DNA from: Bartonella raoultii
GTDB lineage: Bacteria; Pseudomonadota; Alphaproteobacteria; Rhizobiales; Rhizobiaceae
Length of the DNA stretch: 64,000 nucleotides
Direction: 5' to 3'
NCBI RefSeq assembly: GCF_019659805.1
Contig: NZ_JAIFRO010000005.1
Span: 115,927-179,926 of the forward strand
The notes beneath the pieces were generated by a model. The model saw only the letters and a list, made by a program, of their open reading frames with translations. It was not told the origin of the DNA and did not search any database. The position numbers were made by a program, and so were the translations under genes. The first letter of the stretch is position 1. Each line of letters starts with the position of its first letter. Positions 48,456 to 59,114 of this stretch are shown one piece after another.

Positions 48456-49883
48456 TTATTTTCTTTGAGAGTGTGCAACAAAAGGATTATCAGATGCCCG
48501 TAATGATATGCGAATTGGTACACCAAGCATATCAAATGTATCGCGTAATCCATTAGAAAGATAGCGCAAATACGATTGGGGCATTACTTTGGGTCGTGAA
48601 CAAGAAATCATAAACCCTGGAGGACGTATCTTAATCTGTGTGATATATTTTACCTTAAGGCGACGCCCCGAAACAGCAGGTGGTGGATGATGTGCAACAA
48701 CAGCTTCAAGCCATTGGTTTAATTTCGCCGTAGAGATACGGCGATTCCACACACGATGCATTATCGTAGCGTTCTCTATAAGTTTATCAATCCCTTGCCC
48801 ATATTGACCAGATACAGGAACAGCTCTTAAACCACGCACTTGAGGAAGAAGACGGTTACATTTTTCATGTAAATTAATCAATGTTTCTTGGCTATTTTCA
48901 ACAAGATCCCACTTATTAAAAGCAATAATTGGAACACGCCCTTCACGAATCACAAGATCAGAAATTTGTAGGTCCTGCTTTTCAAAAGGTATTGTTGCAT
49001 CAAAAACAATCACCACCACCTCTGCAAAACGAATGGCACGTAACGTATCAGCAACAGAAAGTTTTTCTAATTTTTCTTGAACTTTTGATTTTCGACGTAA
49101 TCCTGCAGTATCAAAAAGTTTAATATGTCGATTGCGCCATTGCCAATCCACAGAAATAGAATCACGCGTAAGCCCCGCTTCAGGCCCTGTTAATAGACGA
49201 TCTTGTTTCAACATACTATTGATAAGAGTTGATTTTCCTGTATTGGGACGACCAACAATTGCAATCCGAATAGGTTTATTTTCATCATAAACAAACCCCT
49301 CCTCCTGCAAATCTCCTACATCATCACCAACAGATGCTGGTTCTACAACAATAGATTCTTCATCATTGTTTTTTTTAAACGCGCGCTCTGTACCAACAGC
49401 ATCTATAATTGCATCATGAAGATCTGTAAATCCCAAACCATGTTCTGCAGATATTGAACAAGGCTCCCCTAAACCTAATGACCATGCTTCGTACTCTCTC
49501 TCTTTGGCCGCTTTTGATTCAGACTTATTAGCAACAAGTATCATTGGTTTCCCAGACTTGCGTACCAGTGAAGCAAAATGTAAATCACTCGGTATTATTC
49601 CGCTTTTCGCATCAAACATAAATAAAATAAGATCAGCTTCATCAATAGCTGCTTTTGTTTGAGAACGCATACGACCTGCAAGTGTATGCTCATCCGCTTC
49701 TTCCAACCCAGCCGTATCAACAACATCAAAACATAGATTTTGAAGCTTTGCTGCATGAATACGCCTATCACGCGTCACGCCTGGTTTATCATCAACTAAA
49801 GCCAATTTTTGCCCAACCAAACGATTAAAAAGTGTTGACTTACCAACATTAGGGCGACCAACTATAGCAATGGTAAGGCTCAT
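48456..49883 (-). CDS. der: Ribosome biogenesis GTPase Der (EngA)
   Basis: Double GTPase needed for 50S subunit assembly. I start at ATG 49883 (475 aa), since AAGGAA precedes it and the upstream in-frame extension would overlap the YfgM-like gene's stop. Two G domains follow in tandem: the first has GRPNVGKS at 9-16 and DTAG near 56; the second has GRPNTGKS at about 210-217. The KH-like C-terminal domain (about 380-475) closes the protein. It lies 4 bp after the YfgM-like gene and is probably co-transcribed with it, an arrangement also seen in enterobacteria with bamB between. Confidence 0.95.
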   Translation of the reverse strand: MSLTIAIVGRPNVGKSTLFNRLVGQKLALVDDKPGVTRDRRIHAAKLQNLCFDVVDTAGLEEADEHTLAGRMRSQTKAAIDEADLILFMFDAKSGIIPSDLHFASLVRKSGKPMILVANKSESKAAKEREYEAWSLGLGEPCSISAEHGLGFTDLHDAIIDAVGTERAFKKNNDEESIVVEPASVGDDVGDLQEEGFVYDENKPIRIAIVGRPNTGKSTLINSMLKQDRLLTGPEAGLTRDSISVDWQWRNRHIKLFDTAGLRRKSKVQEKLEKLSVADTLRAIRFAEVVVIVFDATIPFEKQDLQISDLVIREGRVPIIAFNKWDLVENSQETLINLHEKCNRLLPQVRGLRAVPVSGQYGQGIDKLIENATIMHRVWNRRISTAKLNQWLEAVVAHHPPPAVSGRRLKVKYITQIKIRPPGFMISCSRPKVMPQSYLRYLSNGLRDTFDMLGVPIRISLRASDNPFVAHSQRK

Positions 49884-49887
49884 AAAT

Positions 49888-50559
49888 TTATTCCTTATTT
49901 GCCTTGCCCTCAGCTTGTATAAGCTCAAGCATTATTTGAGCACGATCTGTTATTTTTATCCCTAAAGCCCCTTCCTCAGAGATTTTTTTAAAATAATCAA
50001 CCGCTTCATCCATTTTATTTGCTTTATACGCCGCCAACCCCAAAGCTTCTCTTGCTGACATGCGCATAGGATCTATATCATTGTCCATATCTTTAACGCG
50101 TTTTTTTACGTCATCCAAAGTCCCTGTATCAATCAAAATATAAGCAGCCCGAATTTTTGCAACTTTTCGCAAAATTTGCGGTGCTTTTTCATCCATTGCG
50201 ACAGAATCAAAAGCTTCCACCGATTTAACAGTATCACCCTCCTCCATGCGTAAAGAAGCTTCACGCAAACGAGCAAGAAAAGGATATCCCCCAAAATGAG
50301 AAGCTTTTACATTTTCTAACTGCTTTATCGCTTCATCAAAATGATGTGTATCTGCCAAATCAAGGCTTTTTAAAAATGCATCACCAATATCACCAGCTTT
50401 CTTCATTTGCTCATGATGGTAAATTTGATAAATAACGATCATCAGTAAAAAAACAATAACTGCAGCAATAATTGAAAACCCATAACGTTTCCAAAAAGCA
50501 CGAGCCTTTTCTTGACGAACTTCTGCATTAACTTCAGCAATAAAACTATCATACGACAT
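49888..50559 (-). CDS. YfgM-like membrane-anchored TPR protein
   Basis: A 223-aa protein with one membrane helix (about 28-46, [21 protein letters not shown]) after a short cytoplasmic start, and a helical TPR-like periplasmic region. The segments [22 protein letters not shown] and [25 protein letters not shown] are TPR units. YfgM in E. coli interacts with the Sec translocon and periplasmic chaperones; the same role here is inference. No bamB gene lies between it and der. Confidence 0.85.
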   Translation of the reverse strand: MSYDSFIAEVNAEVRQEKARAFWKRYGFSIIAAVIVFLLMIVIYQIYHHEQMKKAGDIGDAFLKSLDLADTHHFDEAIKQLENVKASHFGGYPFLARLREASLRMEEGDTVKSVEAFDSVAMDEKAPQILRKVAKIRAAYILIDTGTLDDVKKRVKDMDNDIDPMRMSAREALGLAAYKANKMDEAVDYFKKISEEGALGIKITDRAQIMLELIQAEGKANKE

Positions 50560-51150
50560 ATATCAGACCTTGAAAAAAATTACTTTCTACACTTTTACGC
50601 ATAAATAAAAAAAGATGGTAGCCCTTAGTAACTAAAAATCTTCAAATTGTTAATCTTTTTGCTTTCAATCAATGTATATCTGAATAATTAAAACTTTTGC
50701 AATTCCATCCCTTTAAAACGATGCTACTGTCTTTTTGTTCACAGTATATACTTATTTATAAAAAAATGATCACTTCTTCATGTCTAGTCGACATATACAT
50801 CTCTCGTTAAATTTTCTTCATATCCCTTTTCAATTAAACAACCTATGAAAATTTGAAAAGCAACTGTTGCATTATACTTTTCAAATATCTTCAATCGTAG
50901 AATTATAAGGGAAATTAATTCATTAAAAATCCTCAGACAAAAAGATATAATGCATCTTTATGAGCGAAAATACCTGTAATACAATAAAAATATAGCACTA
51001 TAGAATAAGACAAATATTAAAACTTCATAAGATAGCATAATAAAAACATAACAACCAAGTGAACACCTTTTTACCAATTTGATATCTTAACTTTCTTTCA
51101 TCTTATTGATGCTTTTTGCAATCAATACCTATAACAACCTTGAAAATATT
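50560..51150. other. AT-rich spacer between SLC13 gene and YfgM-like gene
   Basis: About 590 bp with no recognisable gene. It contains a 10-bp inverted repeat at 50851-50886 enclosing a smaller GCAAC-T-GTTGC repeat. This may end the SLC13 transcript or lie in the promoter of the YfgM-like gene. Confidence 0.45.
50851..50886. repeat. Nested inverted repeat upstream of YfgM-like gene
   Basis: ATTTGAAAAG at 50851-50860 pairs with CTTTTCAAAT at 50877-50886; the loop holds GCAAC and GTTGC one base apart. A UUU follows on the minus strand only. A weak terminator for the SLC13 gene or a regulatory dyad are both possible. Confidence 0.35.
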
Positions 51151-52923
51151 CTATTGTAATGGCCAAACCCACATGAGCATTGGAACAGCAACAATAACTA
51201 TCAAAATCGCCAATGGAGCACCAAAACGTGGATAATCACTAAAACGATATCCCCCTGGAGCCATCACAAGCATATTACTTTGATGTCCAATAGGTGTAAG
51301 AAATTCACACCCTGCACCAATTGCAACAGCCATCAAAAAAGCTTCAGGCTTATAATGAAGCGAGTGAGCAAAGCTAGAGGCAATTGGTGCTACCATCATA
51401 ACTGTTGCTGCATTATTTAAAAATGGTGTTACCAACATAGCTGTTACGAGCATCAGTGCTAATGCACCAGATGGCGGAAGAAATACTGCTAATTGGCTAA
51501 GCCACTGACCTATAAGATTTGTGCACCCTGTCTTCTCTAGCGCCGCACTAACAGGAATAAGAGCGGCTAACAATACTAAGATTTGGCCATCTAATGCCTG
51601 ATACAAATCACGTGCAGGCAAAATCCTAAAGATAACCATTGCAGCTGCTGCAGAAAAAAAAGCAAATGCAACTGGAACAATGTGAAAAGCCGTACAAATG
51701 ATTGCTATAAATAAAATAACTAAAGAGGCAAAGCCATGTCGTAAATTACCAAATACAATATTACGTTTAGCTAAAGGAAAACATTTTAGTTCTCTTAACA
51801 AATTTGGAATAACCGTCTCTTGCCCCTGTAATACAATTACATCTCCAAGATGAAAAATAATATCGCCAAGTCTTCCCCGTACCCTTTCATATTGACGACT
51901 TAAAGCAAGTAAATTCACATCATCTCCATCAAAGAGAGAAAACTTTTTTGCACTGATGCCAATAAGAGGCGAATTATGGGTAATAACCGCCTCAATAATA
52001 TCAATATCTTTGTCTTTATCACCTTTAGAAGTCTTTTGGCCTGTAAAAAACTCTAAACGAGCAGAGTTCATCACACTATCTAATCCCGTATGCGAACCTT
52101 CTAAAACAATAATATCATTTTCAGACAAAATAAAATCTGGCAAGGGTGAAATAGATACTTTATTTCTAATAACTTGAAGTACCATAACATCACCACCTGA
52201 TGGCTTAACAAGATCAACAATGGTTTTCCCCACAATCGGTGAATATGTCGGGATATGCACTTCTGAAACATAATTACGAATATCAATAGCATCATCAAAC
52301 GATACACCTGAACGTACGCGTACAGGTAAACGCCAAGAGAAAAAGACTAGATATAATGCTCCCACAGTCGCAACAGCCGCACCAACTGGAGTAAAATCAA
52401 ACATAGTGAAAGGCACCCCTGCTAAACGTTCTTGCATAGCTGAAATAACAACGTTAGGAGAAGTTCCTATCTGTGTCATAAGACCACCCAATAAAGAACT
52501 AAATGCCATTGGCATTAAAAAGACAGAAGGTGAAACTTGAGAACGACGAGCAAATTGAAAAGCAATCGGTAACATGATAGCCAAAGCGCCAATATTTTTA
52601 ACAAACATTGATAGAAACATCACTGAAAAAACTAAAAAAGCCAATTGAAGACGCACAGATTTCACATCAGGCCATATTCTTTGGATAATAAACTCCATGA
52701 TACCAGAGCGCGATACTGCCGTACTGACGACAAATACACTCCCTACAATAATAACAATATCATTACTAAACCCACTAAATGCCTCTTTGGGATTGACAAG
52801 GCCAACAATGCAAGAAATCAATAATGTACAAATAGCTACAAGATCATAACGAAACTTATCCCAAATAAAAACAATCATCATGAGACCAATGATAGAAAAA
52901 GCCATTATTTGATTTTCTGTCAT
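51151..52923 (-). CDS. SLC13-family permease with two TrkA-C domains
   Basis: A 590-aa inner-membrane transporter of the DASS/SLC13 family, which takes up dicarboxylates, sulfate or related anions with sodium. Membrane helices cover residues about 7-195 and 405-590; the cytoplasmic middle holds two TrkA-C (RCK_C) regulatory domains at about 217-290 and 304-385. The family SFLNNAATVMMVAP-like motif occurs near the C-terminus. I choose ATG 52923 because GGGGAG lies nine or ten bases before it. The substrate is not readable from sequence. Confidence 0.88.
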   Translation of the reverse strand: MTENQIMAFSIIGLMMIVFIWDKFRYDLVAICTLLISCIVGLVNPKEAFSGFSNDIVIIVGSVFVVSTAVSRSGIMEFIIQRIWPDVKSVRLQLAFLVFSVMFLSMFVKNIGALAIMLPIAFQFARRSQVSPSVFLMPMAFSSLLGGLMTQIGTSPNVVISAMQERLAGVPFTMFDFTPVGAAVATVGALYLVFFSWRLPVRVRSGVSFDDAIDIRNYVSEVHIPTYSPIVGKTIVDLVKPSGGDVMVLQVIRNKVSISPLPDFILSENDIIVLEGSHTGLDSVMNSARLEFFTGQKTSKGDKDKDIDIIEAVITHNSPLIGISAKKFSLFDGDDVNLLALSRQYERVRGRLGDIIFHLGDVIVLQGQETVIPNLLRELKCFPLAKRNIVFGNLRHGFASLVILFIAIICTAFHIVPVAFAFFSAAAAMVIFRILPARDLYQALDGQILVLLAALIPVSAALEKTGCTNLIGQWLSQLAVFLPPSGALALMLVTAMLVTPFLNNAATVMMVAPIASSFAHSLHYKPEAFLMAVAIGAGCEFLTPIGHQSNMLVMAPGGYRFSDYPRFGAPLAILIVIVAVPMLMWVWPLQ

Positions 52924-53286
52924 GATACTCATTCTCCCCATGAAATTACAATGAACAACAATATATTCTTTGTGTTTTAACTTTTCCTATAAACAGCAGC
53001 AAGATAAAAGCAACTATGAATACAAGTTTGAGAATAATTTAAAGTGATAAAACTATAATTAGCATATAGTTTCCCTTATCTGTTATGATATAATAACAGT
53101 TTATTTTATTAAAATGTTGAAACCAAAGAAAATTGGTGACAGATCTTAAAAGCATATTGTAAAAAAAATGAGAATGACTCTACATGTAAAAGAGAATAAA
53201 AATACTATTCAACTACTATGTACTACATCTGAGCCTTTGTAATTGCTTAAAGAAATTCATCTATACTCTCTCATAGAGTGATAAAC
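52924..53286. other. Divergent spacer between SLC13 gene and hypothetical membrane-anchored gene
   Basis: About 360 bp holding divergent promoters. No gene, repeat or riboswitch is convincing. Confidence 0.4.
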
Positions 53287-54993
53287 ATGAAAGAAAAAAT
53301 AATGGTCAATTTTAATGGTCGGTACCAAGATTATTTAAAGTACTGGCTAACATATATTCTTGGATTTATTGCTATTCTCGTTATTATAGTCGTAGGGGGG
53401 TTTTATATGGCAAAACCCTATTTGGATAGTTTTGTAAAGCGAGAAATAGCTCGACGTTCCATAAAAGCAGAGACATCCGAAGTTAGCATCATAGGCAAAG
53501 TTAACTTAACAAATGTTACGCTTCCAACTCCTGCAGGTATATCACTGAAAATTGGCGCTATTTCGGCTCGTCCTCCTATTTCCTTTATTCCGGGAACTTT
53601 TACATTGTATAACGTTGATTTAAAGCGTAACAATATTCATGTACAAATTCCCCAAATTTCTCTTAACAGTGTATCCTTAAAAGCAAAAGATAGAACAATC
53701 ACACCGCATCTTTTACAATCAATCATGCGTTTTGAACTTGCCTCAATTGTTGCTCCCAATATACAACTTTCTATAAAACATGAAAATGAACACACTGAAA
53801 AAGTTGAAATAAAAGGTTTTAAACTTTCTGACTTTAAAAATGGTCACATTCATTTTATTGGCATCAAAAATATGAATCTTACAAAGATAACAGAAAATAG
53901 TGCCAAACAAAGCTATCTTACCGCTAACAGTGGTATAATAAAAGCGCATAATATTGATGTTAATTACGCCTATTCTCTTATTTTTGGAAAAAAACACCTT
54001 CTTAATCAAGGAAAAACCGTAATTGGCCCTCTTTCTCTGAATAATATAACCATCGATATTTTTGAAAAAACGAAAAAATATGCCTCTTTTTCTCTTGGCC
54101 AATTTAAAACATCTGGTCTTAAGATGAAGCCTCTTGAACAAACACCTGAAAAATTGATTAATGCTTATCTTAACGCAAGGAAAAAAAATAATCAGGAAGC
54201 TGAAAAAATAGCACGAAACGATCTTCTCGTTAATACTCTGCTTGCTATTACCTCAACTGATGCAAAAGTTAATAATGTGAACATTGATATCCCACAACTT
54301 AAAGCAACACTTGAATCATTTGATTTTGAACCAAGCCGATGGGAACAACCTATACCCAAAAGGCTTCTTCTTTCTCTTAATAATGTTGCAATCTTACCTC
54401 ATAAAATGGAACAAAAAGATTTAGATTTCCTCAAAAAAATGAACTTAGAGCGTCTTGATCTTTCAGGAAAGTTGGATATTTTTTATGATGAGCAGAAGCA
54501 CGCAATTTTTCTTAATACAATGTCTTTCAATATAAAAGATATAGGTTCTGGGAAAATATCTGCCAAAGTTATTGATGTTGATGAAAAACTCTTCTCTGGT
54601 CATAAAAATGTAATGATGGATGCTTCTCAAGATCTTGGCATCAATGAAATTGATATACGTTATACAGATGCTGGTTTTATTGATAAGCTTTTTTCTTATC
54701 TTGCACAAAATCTTGGTGATAGAAAACATGATCTTAAAAAAGAACTCTATGACGACTTCTATCTAATAATGACACAAAGCCCAAAAATATTTCTCAAAAA
54801 TCACTATGAAGCTGAAAATATTTCCAAGGCTTTTGGTGACTTTGCTCAAAATCCGCAAACGTTAATCATTCAAATTAAAGCAAAGGATGGTAAGGGACTT
54901 ACACTCTTTGACCTTGAATCCGCCTTAAAAAATGATTTGTCGACTGCTCTTAGTAAAGTGCATCTTTCTATCAAAAATAAAGTATCATCCTAA
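53287..54993 (+). CDS. Unknown large protein with single N-terminal membrane anchor
   Basis: A 568-aa protein I do not recognise. One membrane helix at about 20-40 (YWLTYILGFIAILVIIVVGG) follows a short basic cytoplasmic start, and the rest, about 525 residues, would lie in the periplasm. That part looks beta-rich and repetitive, with many short alternating polar/hydrophobic stretches (for example VNLTNVTLPTPAGISLKIGAI and ALESFDFEP-like runs), faintly reminiscent of AsmA-like or lipid-transfer proteins; this is only an impression. The start is uncertain: GTG 53278, ATG 53287 or ATG 53302. Codon use is similar to its neighbours. It precedes nhaA by 147 bp. Confidence 0.7.
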   Translation: MKEKIMVNFNGRYQDYLKYWLTYILGFIAILVIIVVGGFYMAKPYLDSFVKREIARRSIKAETSEVSIIGKVNLTNVTLPTPAGISLKIGAISARPPISFIPGTFTLYNVDLKRNNIHVQIPQISLNSVSLKAKDRTITPHLLQSIMRFELASIVAPNIQLSIKHENEHTEKVEIKGFKLSDFKNGHIHFIGIKNMNLTKITENSAKQSYLTANSGIIKAHNIDVNYAYSLIFGKKHLLNQGKTVIGPLSLNNITIDIFEKTKKYASFSLGQFKTSGLKMKPLEQTPEKLINAYLNARKKNNQEAEKIARNDLLVNTLLAITSTDAKVNNVNIDIPQLKATLESFDFEPSRWEQPIPKRLLLSLNNVAILPHKMEQKDLDFLKKMNLERLDLSGKLDIFYDEQKHAIFLNTMSFNIKDIGSGKISAKVIDVDEKLFSGHKNVMMDASQDLGINEIDIRYTDAGFIDKLFSYLAQNLGDRKHDLKKELYDDFYLIMTQSPKIFLKNHYEAENISKAFGDFAQNPQTLIIQIKAKDGKGLTLFDLESALKNDLSTALSKVHLSIKNKVSS

Positions 54994-55140
54994 AAACATT
55001 TTTGGTTTTAAACATAACGATCTTGTTAATAAGATTTAAGAACTTTATTCTTCTTTTGTTTCTTGTATGGTAAAAGGGAAAAGCATACATGATAATCTAA
55101 AAAGATATATTCGTAAAATTGTCGATATTTGGAGTTGTTG

Positions 55141-56502
55141 ATGTCTGATTTATCTTCAAATCGCCCGCCTAATCGTGCTGCTCGTGTCACAAATCAGGCT
55201 CTTTCCACTCTCGAGCGTTTTCTTCATATCGAAGCCCTTAGCGGTATTGTTCTTTTATTAGCCGCTGCCAGTGCACTTATTTTTGCTAATTCTGAATATG
55301 CCTTGCTTTACGAATCTTTCTGGCATACACCCCTTGGTTTTAACTTTGGTCATTTTACCCTTTCATGGGATTTACATTTCTGGGTTAATGATGCTCTCAT
55401 GACTGTTTTCTTTCTTGTAGCTGGAATGGAAATTCGTCGTGAAATTCATGAAGGTGCTCTTGCTGATTTTAAACAAGCAATTTTACCAATTATTGCAGCA
55501 ATAGGTGGCGTTTGTCTTCCGGCAATTATTTATTTTATCTTCAATTTAAATAATGGCCATATTCATGGTTGGGCCGTACCAACCGCAACAGATATTGCTT
55601 TTGCACTGGGCATTCTTGCTCTTCTCGGAAAAAGAATTCCTTCTAACCTTCATATCATTCTCTTATCATTAGCCATTATTGATGACATCATTGCTGTTCT
55701 TATCATTGCCTTTTTTTACTCAACAAACATTGATCCAAACGGTTTTATGATTGCAGCAGCGGGTATTGCTTTAGTACTCTTTTTTCAATGGATTGGACTT
55801 GCATCGGCATGGCTCTACATTCTACCAGGTGCAATCATCTGGTGGGGCTTAATGGTAGCAGGTGTTCACCCCTCGCTTGCGGGTGTTATTTTAGGTATGA
55901 TGACCCCAGTGTATCCTACGCGTACTCTTGTAGCGCCCCTCACTATTCTAAGCAATGCTATGCAAATTCTTCAAGAAAAAGATACTAAAAAAGATCTCCA
56001 TCATATCTCTGCTGCATTAAAAAAAATGCGCAAAGGACAACGTGATATGATTGCTCCAGTAACACGGATTCAAAAAACACTGCATCCATGGGTTGCATAT
56101 GGTATTATGCCAATTTTTGCTTTTGCAAATGCTGGAGTTAGTTTTGCAAATTTTGACCTTTCTTCTAATCAATCATTCTTAATTGTTCTTGGCGTTATCA
56201 TTGGTCTCTTTATTGGTAAGCCTCTTGGGATTATTACTGCTAGTTATTTAGCCGTAAAATCAGGGATATGCCGCTTACCTCCTCATATGACATGGACAGG
56301 TATGTTACTAATTGGTTTTTTAGCAGGTATTGGCTTTACAATGTCTATCTTTGTTGCGATGCTTGCCTTTAAGGATATTGTCCTGCTTGATTCTGCAAAA
56401 ATTGGTGTCCTTTGTGGATCTGGTTTATCTGCTCTCATAGGTCTTGGATATGGAATTATTTATATAAAATGCAATAAAAAATCTTTTGATAATTCTCAAT
56501 AA
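55141..56502 (+). CDS. nhaA: Na+/H+ antiporter NhaA
   Basis: Exchanges internal sodium for external protons at the inner membrane. With the start at ATG 55141 (GGAG six bases before) the protein has 453 aa, longer than E. coli NhaA (388) by an N-terminal tail and a loop near 275-310. The key residues are in place: D151 in TATDIAFALG and the D181-D182 pair in LAIIDDIIAVLI. About twelve membrane helices are visible. It is a single gene. Confidence 0.95.
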   Translation: MSDLSSNRPPNRAARVTNQALSTLERFLHIEALSGIVLLLAAASALIFANSEYALLYESFWHTPLGFNFGHFTLSWDLHFWVNDALMTVFFLVAGMEIRREIHEGALADFKQAILPIIAAIGGVCLPAIIYFIFNLNNGHIHGWAVPTATDIAFALGILALLGKRIPSNLHIILLSLAIIDDIIAVLIIAFFYSTNIDPNGFMIAAAGIALVLFFQWIGLASAWLYILPGAIIWWGLMVAGVHPSLAGVILGMMTPVYPTRTLVAPLTILSNAMQILQEKDTKKDLHHISAALKKMRKGQRDMIAPVTRIQKTLHPWVAYGIMPIFAFANAGVSFANFDLSSNQSFLIVLGVIIGLFIGKPLGIITASYLAVKSGICRLPPHMTWTGMLLIGFLAGIGFTMSIFVAMLAFKDIVLLDSAKIGVLCGSGLSALIGLGYGIIYIKCNKKSFDNSQ

Positions 56503-57671
56503 ACCAAACTATTATTTTCTTTATTATACTGGTTTTCTAATATAATTAAGACTGTCCTTATGCTTGATTTACTTGTTAAGATATTTTTATCTTATATTCT
56601 CTCTGATTAAATGAGCAATTTAAAGTTTCTTGTAAAAAATATTAAACACCATTTTGGCTGTTTCATTTATCAAAAGCAAGAGAATGCCAAATTTTAAAAG
56701 CAGCTGCCTTTATTGCATTTACTCTGTGCTTACTCTTTATAGTTCTACATACTATCATGCTGATATAGTCTGCTTAGTATGTACAATATAACACTTATAT
56801 TTTTAAAATTCTAAATCTATATCTAAACTAGCCTATAAAAACAAATATACTGCAGATAATTATAAATAAATTTGTACATTTATTCATAATTAAAATAAAC
56901 TTTATCTATATAAAATCGTATCTGATTATGAACTAAAGAAATAGTATTAGTTCCATAAATTGCAATAAATCTCTTGTCTATTTCTAATAAATAGTTGATA
57001 TACTTCCTAAACTTTTTTAATAAGTGAGAGTTTTTTCCCCTATTTTAAGGCTAAACTATCCTTTTTTTCAACTGTTCGAGAATAATAACAGGCGAAAATA
57101 AAAAAATGTGATATGAGATCTTGAAAAAAATTGATTTAACTTCATCACACTTTTAAAAGAGTGCCCTCGAGTATGAACATAAGCAAAACTAGAATAAATA
57201 TATTGATCACTGATTAATATACTTTACGATGAAGTTTAAAAAGGGGTGATCATTCCAATGATATTACTGCTAAAAGCAACGAATCAATTGCTTTTCCATT
57301 CTCTAAATAATCTCTAAATTCTTGATTATTTCTATACCAATTATTAGGTTGAAAATTTCATATTATATGTTTTTCTTGTAAGCAAGAGCGATTTTTTTTT
57401 GTTTGAGTTGTCTTTTCACGCATCTTAAACCCACATAAAATAATAAAAGAGCTAGAATATTGCTTCAAAGACCGCATAGAATTACAAACATCTTTATTAA
57501 GATCTATTTTATCTATTACACCATTCATAATTTAAGTTGTTTTATGTCGAGAATCTCTCTGTTTCAGCATAAGATCTTTTTGAGAGAGTTCCTCTAAACA
57601 CCATAGATGCGACACTAAGCACATTAAAGTTCCTTAGTGTAAAATCTTAAACTTTTCGCGCTAAAAAGAAC
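56503..57671. other. 1.2-kb decayed gene-free region between nhaA and lysC
   Basis: No intact gene is found in this long spacer. A 9-bp inverted repeat with a 20-nt loop lies at 56746-56783. On the minus strand 57250-57528 has two coding-like stretches in different frames, which look like a broken gene (listed separately). The rest is AT-rich and unstructured. Gene decay or an old rearrangement point is likely. Confidence 0.55.
57250..57528 (-). pseudogene. Possible remnant of a small gene, frameshifted
   Basis: On the minus strand a 56-codon frame (57528 down to 57358) begins at ATG and encodes a peptide starting MNGVIDKIDLNKDVCNSMRS. After its stop, a second frame stays open for 35 codons (about 57357 to 57250) and contains NNWYRNNQEFRDYLENGKA. 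Composition of both stretches (balanced polar and hydrophobic residues, W, C, Y) looks more like protein than random AT-rich DNA. I recognise neither. It may be one gene broken by a frameshift or in-frame stop. Confidence 0.3.
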
Positions 57672-58928
57672 TTACCCTTTATCAAGTCCATAAACAGCAT
57701 GTAACGTTCTGACTGCAAGTTCAGTGTAAGCGCTATCAATCAAAACGGAAATCTTAATTTCAGAAGTTGTGATTGCTTTAATATTAATACCTTTTTCAGC
57801 TAGAGCTTTAAAAGCTGTAGCCGCAACACCTGCATGACTACGCATTCCAATACCAATAACAGATATCTTAGCAAGATCACTCTCAAATTGAATAACATCA
57901 AACCCAATCTCTTCACTATTTTTCTCAAGAAGTAAAACAGCTTTATGAACATCTGCTGATGGAACAGTAAAAGTCATATCAGTCTTTGACCCATCTTCAG
58001 AAATATTTTGTACAATCATATCAACATTAATTCGTTCTTCAGCTAAAGGACCAAAGATTGCTGCAGAGATCCCAGGGCGATCTGCAAGCCGACGAAGCGA
58101 AATTTGTGCCTCATCCTTAGCAAAAGCAATACCAGTAACATTCTGTTGTTCCACGATTTCATCCTCATCGCAAATAAGTGTTCCAGAAGAGTTCATTGGA
58201 TCATCCATGCCTAACGCATCGGGATCTTCAAAACTTGAACGTACAAAGGTACGAACTTTATGAACCATCGCCAATTCAACAGAACGAACCTGTAAAACTT
58301 TTGCCCCAAGAGAAGCCATTTCCAGCATTTCTTCAAAAGCTACTTTTGGTAAACGACGGGCCTTAGGTTCTATACGTGGATCTGTTGTATAGACACCATC
58401 CACATCTGTGTAAATATCACAGCGATCAGCTTGCACAGCTGCCGCTATTGCAACAGCAGTTGTATCTGATCCACCACGTCCTAAAGTAGAAATCCGATTA
58501 TCTGGTGTTACCCCTTGAAAGCCAGCAATAACTGCAACCTGGCCTTCCTGAAAACGCTGTATTAAAAGAGATCCATCAATATCTGTAATACGTGCACGGC
58601 TATGTCCACTATCCGTATGAATGGGGATCTGCCAACCTAACCATGAACGTGCATTTACGCCCATTGCCTGAAGTGTAAGAGACAACAACCCTGCTGTAAC
58701 TTGCTCACCAGAGGCAAGAATCACATCATATTCGTAAGCATCTTTATGTACTGGTGAAGCATCATATGTCCATTGGACAAGCTCATTGGTTTTACCGGCC
58801 ATCGCAGATACTACAACAGCAACCTCATGGCCTGCTGCCACCTCTCTTTTTACATGCTGCGCAACATTATGAATACATTCAATATTTGCTACAGATGTTC
58901 CGCCAAATTTCATGACAATCCGTGCCAT
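57672..58928 (-). CDS. lysC: Aspartate kinase
   Basis: Phosphorylates L-aspartate, the committed step to lysine, threonine and methionine. The 418-aa protein has KFGGTSVA at the start, the GRGGSDTTAVA and TDVDGVYTTDPR blocks, and two C-terminal ACT domains (about 265-405) for feedback control. I choose ATG 58928, since AAGAG lies eight bases upstream and MARIVMKFGG is the usual N-terminus; a TTG two codons upstream is less likely. It is divergent from ubiG (186 bp). thrB and thrC elsewhere in the window complete part of the pathway. Confidence 0.96.
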   Translation of the reverse strand: MARIVMKFGGTSVANIECIHNVAQHVKREVAAGHEVAVVVSAMAGKTNELVQWTYDASPVHKDAYEYDVILASGEQVTAGLLSLTLQAMGVNARSWLGWQIPIHTDSGHSRARITDIDGSLLIQRFQEGQVAVIAGFQGVTPDNRISTLGRGGSDTTAVAIAAAVQADRCDIYTDVDGVYTTDPRIEPKARRLPKVAFEEMLEMASLGAKVLQVRSVELAMVHKVRTFVRSSFEDPDALGMDDPMNSSGTLICDEDEIVEQQNVTGIAFAKDEAQISLRRLADRPGISAAIFGPLAEERINVDMIVQNISEDGSKTDMTFTVPSADVHKAVLLLEKNSEEIGFDVIQFESDLAKISVIGIGMRSHAGVAATAFKALAEKGINIKAITTSEIKISVLIDSAYTELAVRTLHAVYGLDKG

Positions 58929-59114
58929 CAACAATACTCTTAACTTTTATGTTTCTTATCGTATATAAGATCTTACTATCATATCAACTAATTATCTTTT
59001 CGACATACAGAATATCTATCTTTTGTGCAAGTTTAGTTATGCTTCTATATTAATTTATTTTAACTTTGATAAAATATACCTGACTTGCTGATTTAAAATA
59101 AAAAGGAAACTCAT

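Noticed and set aside
53743..54141. 132-codon minus-strand frame
   Set aside because: Antisense to the large membrane-anchored gene and without any protein signature.
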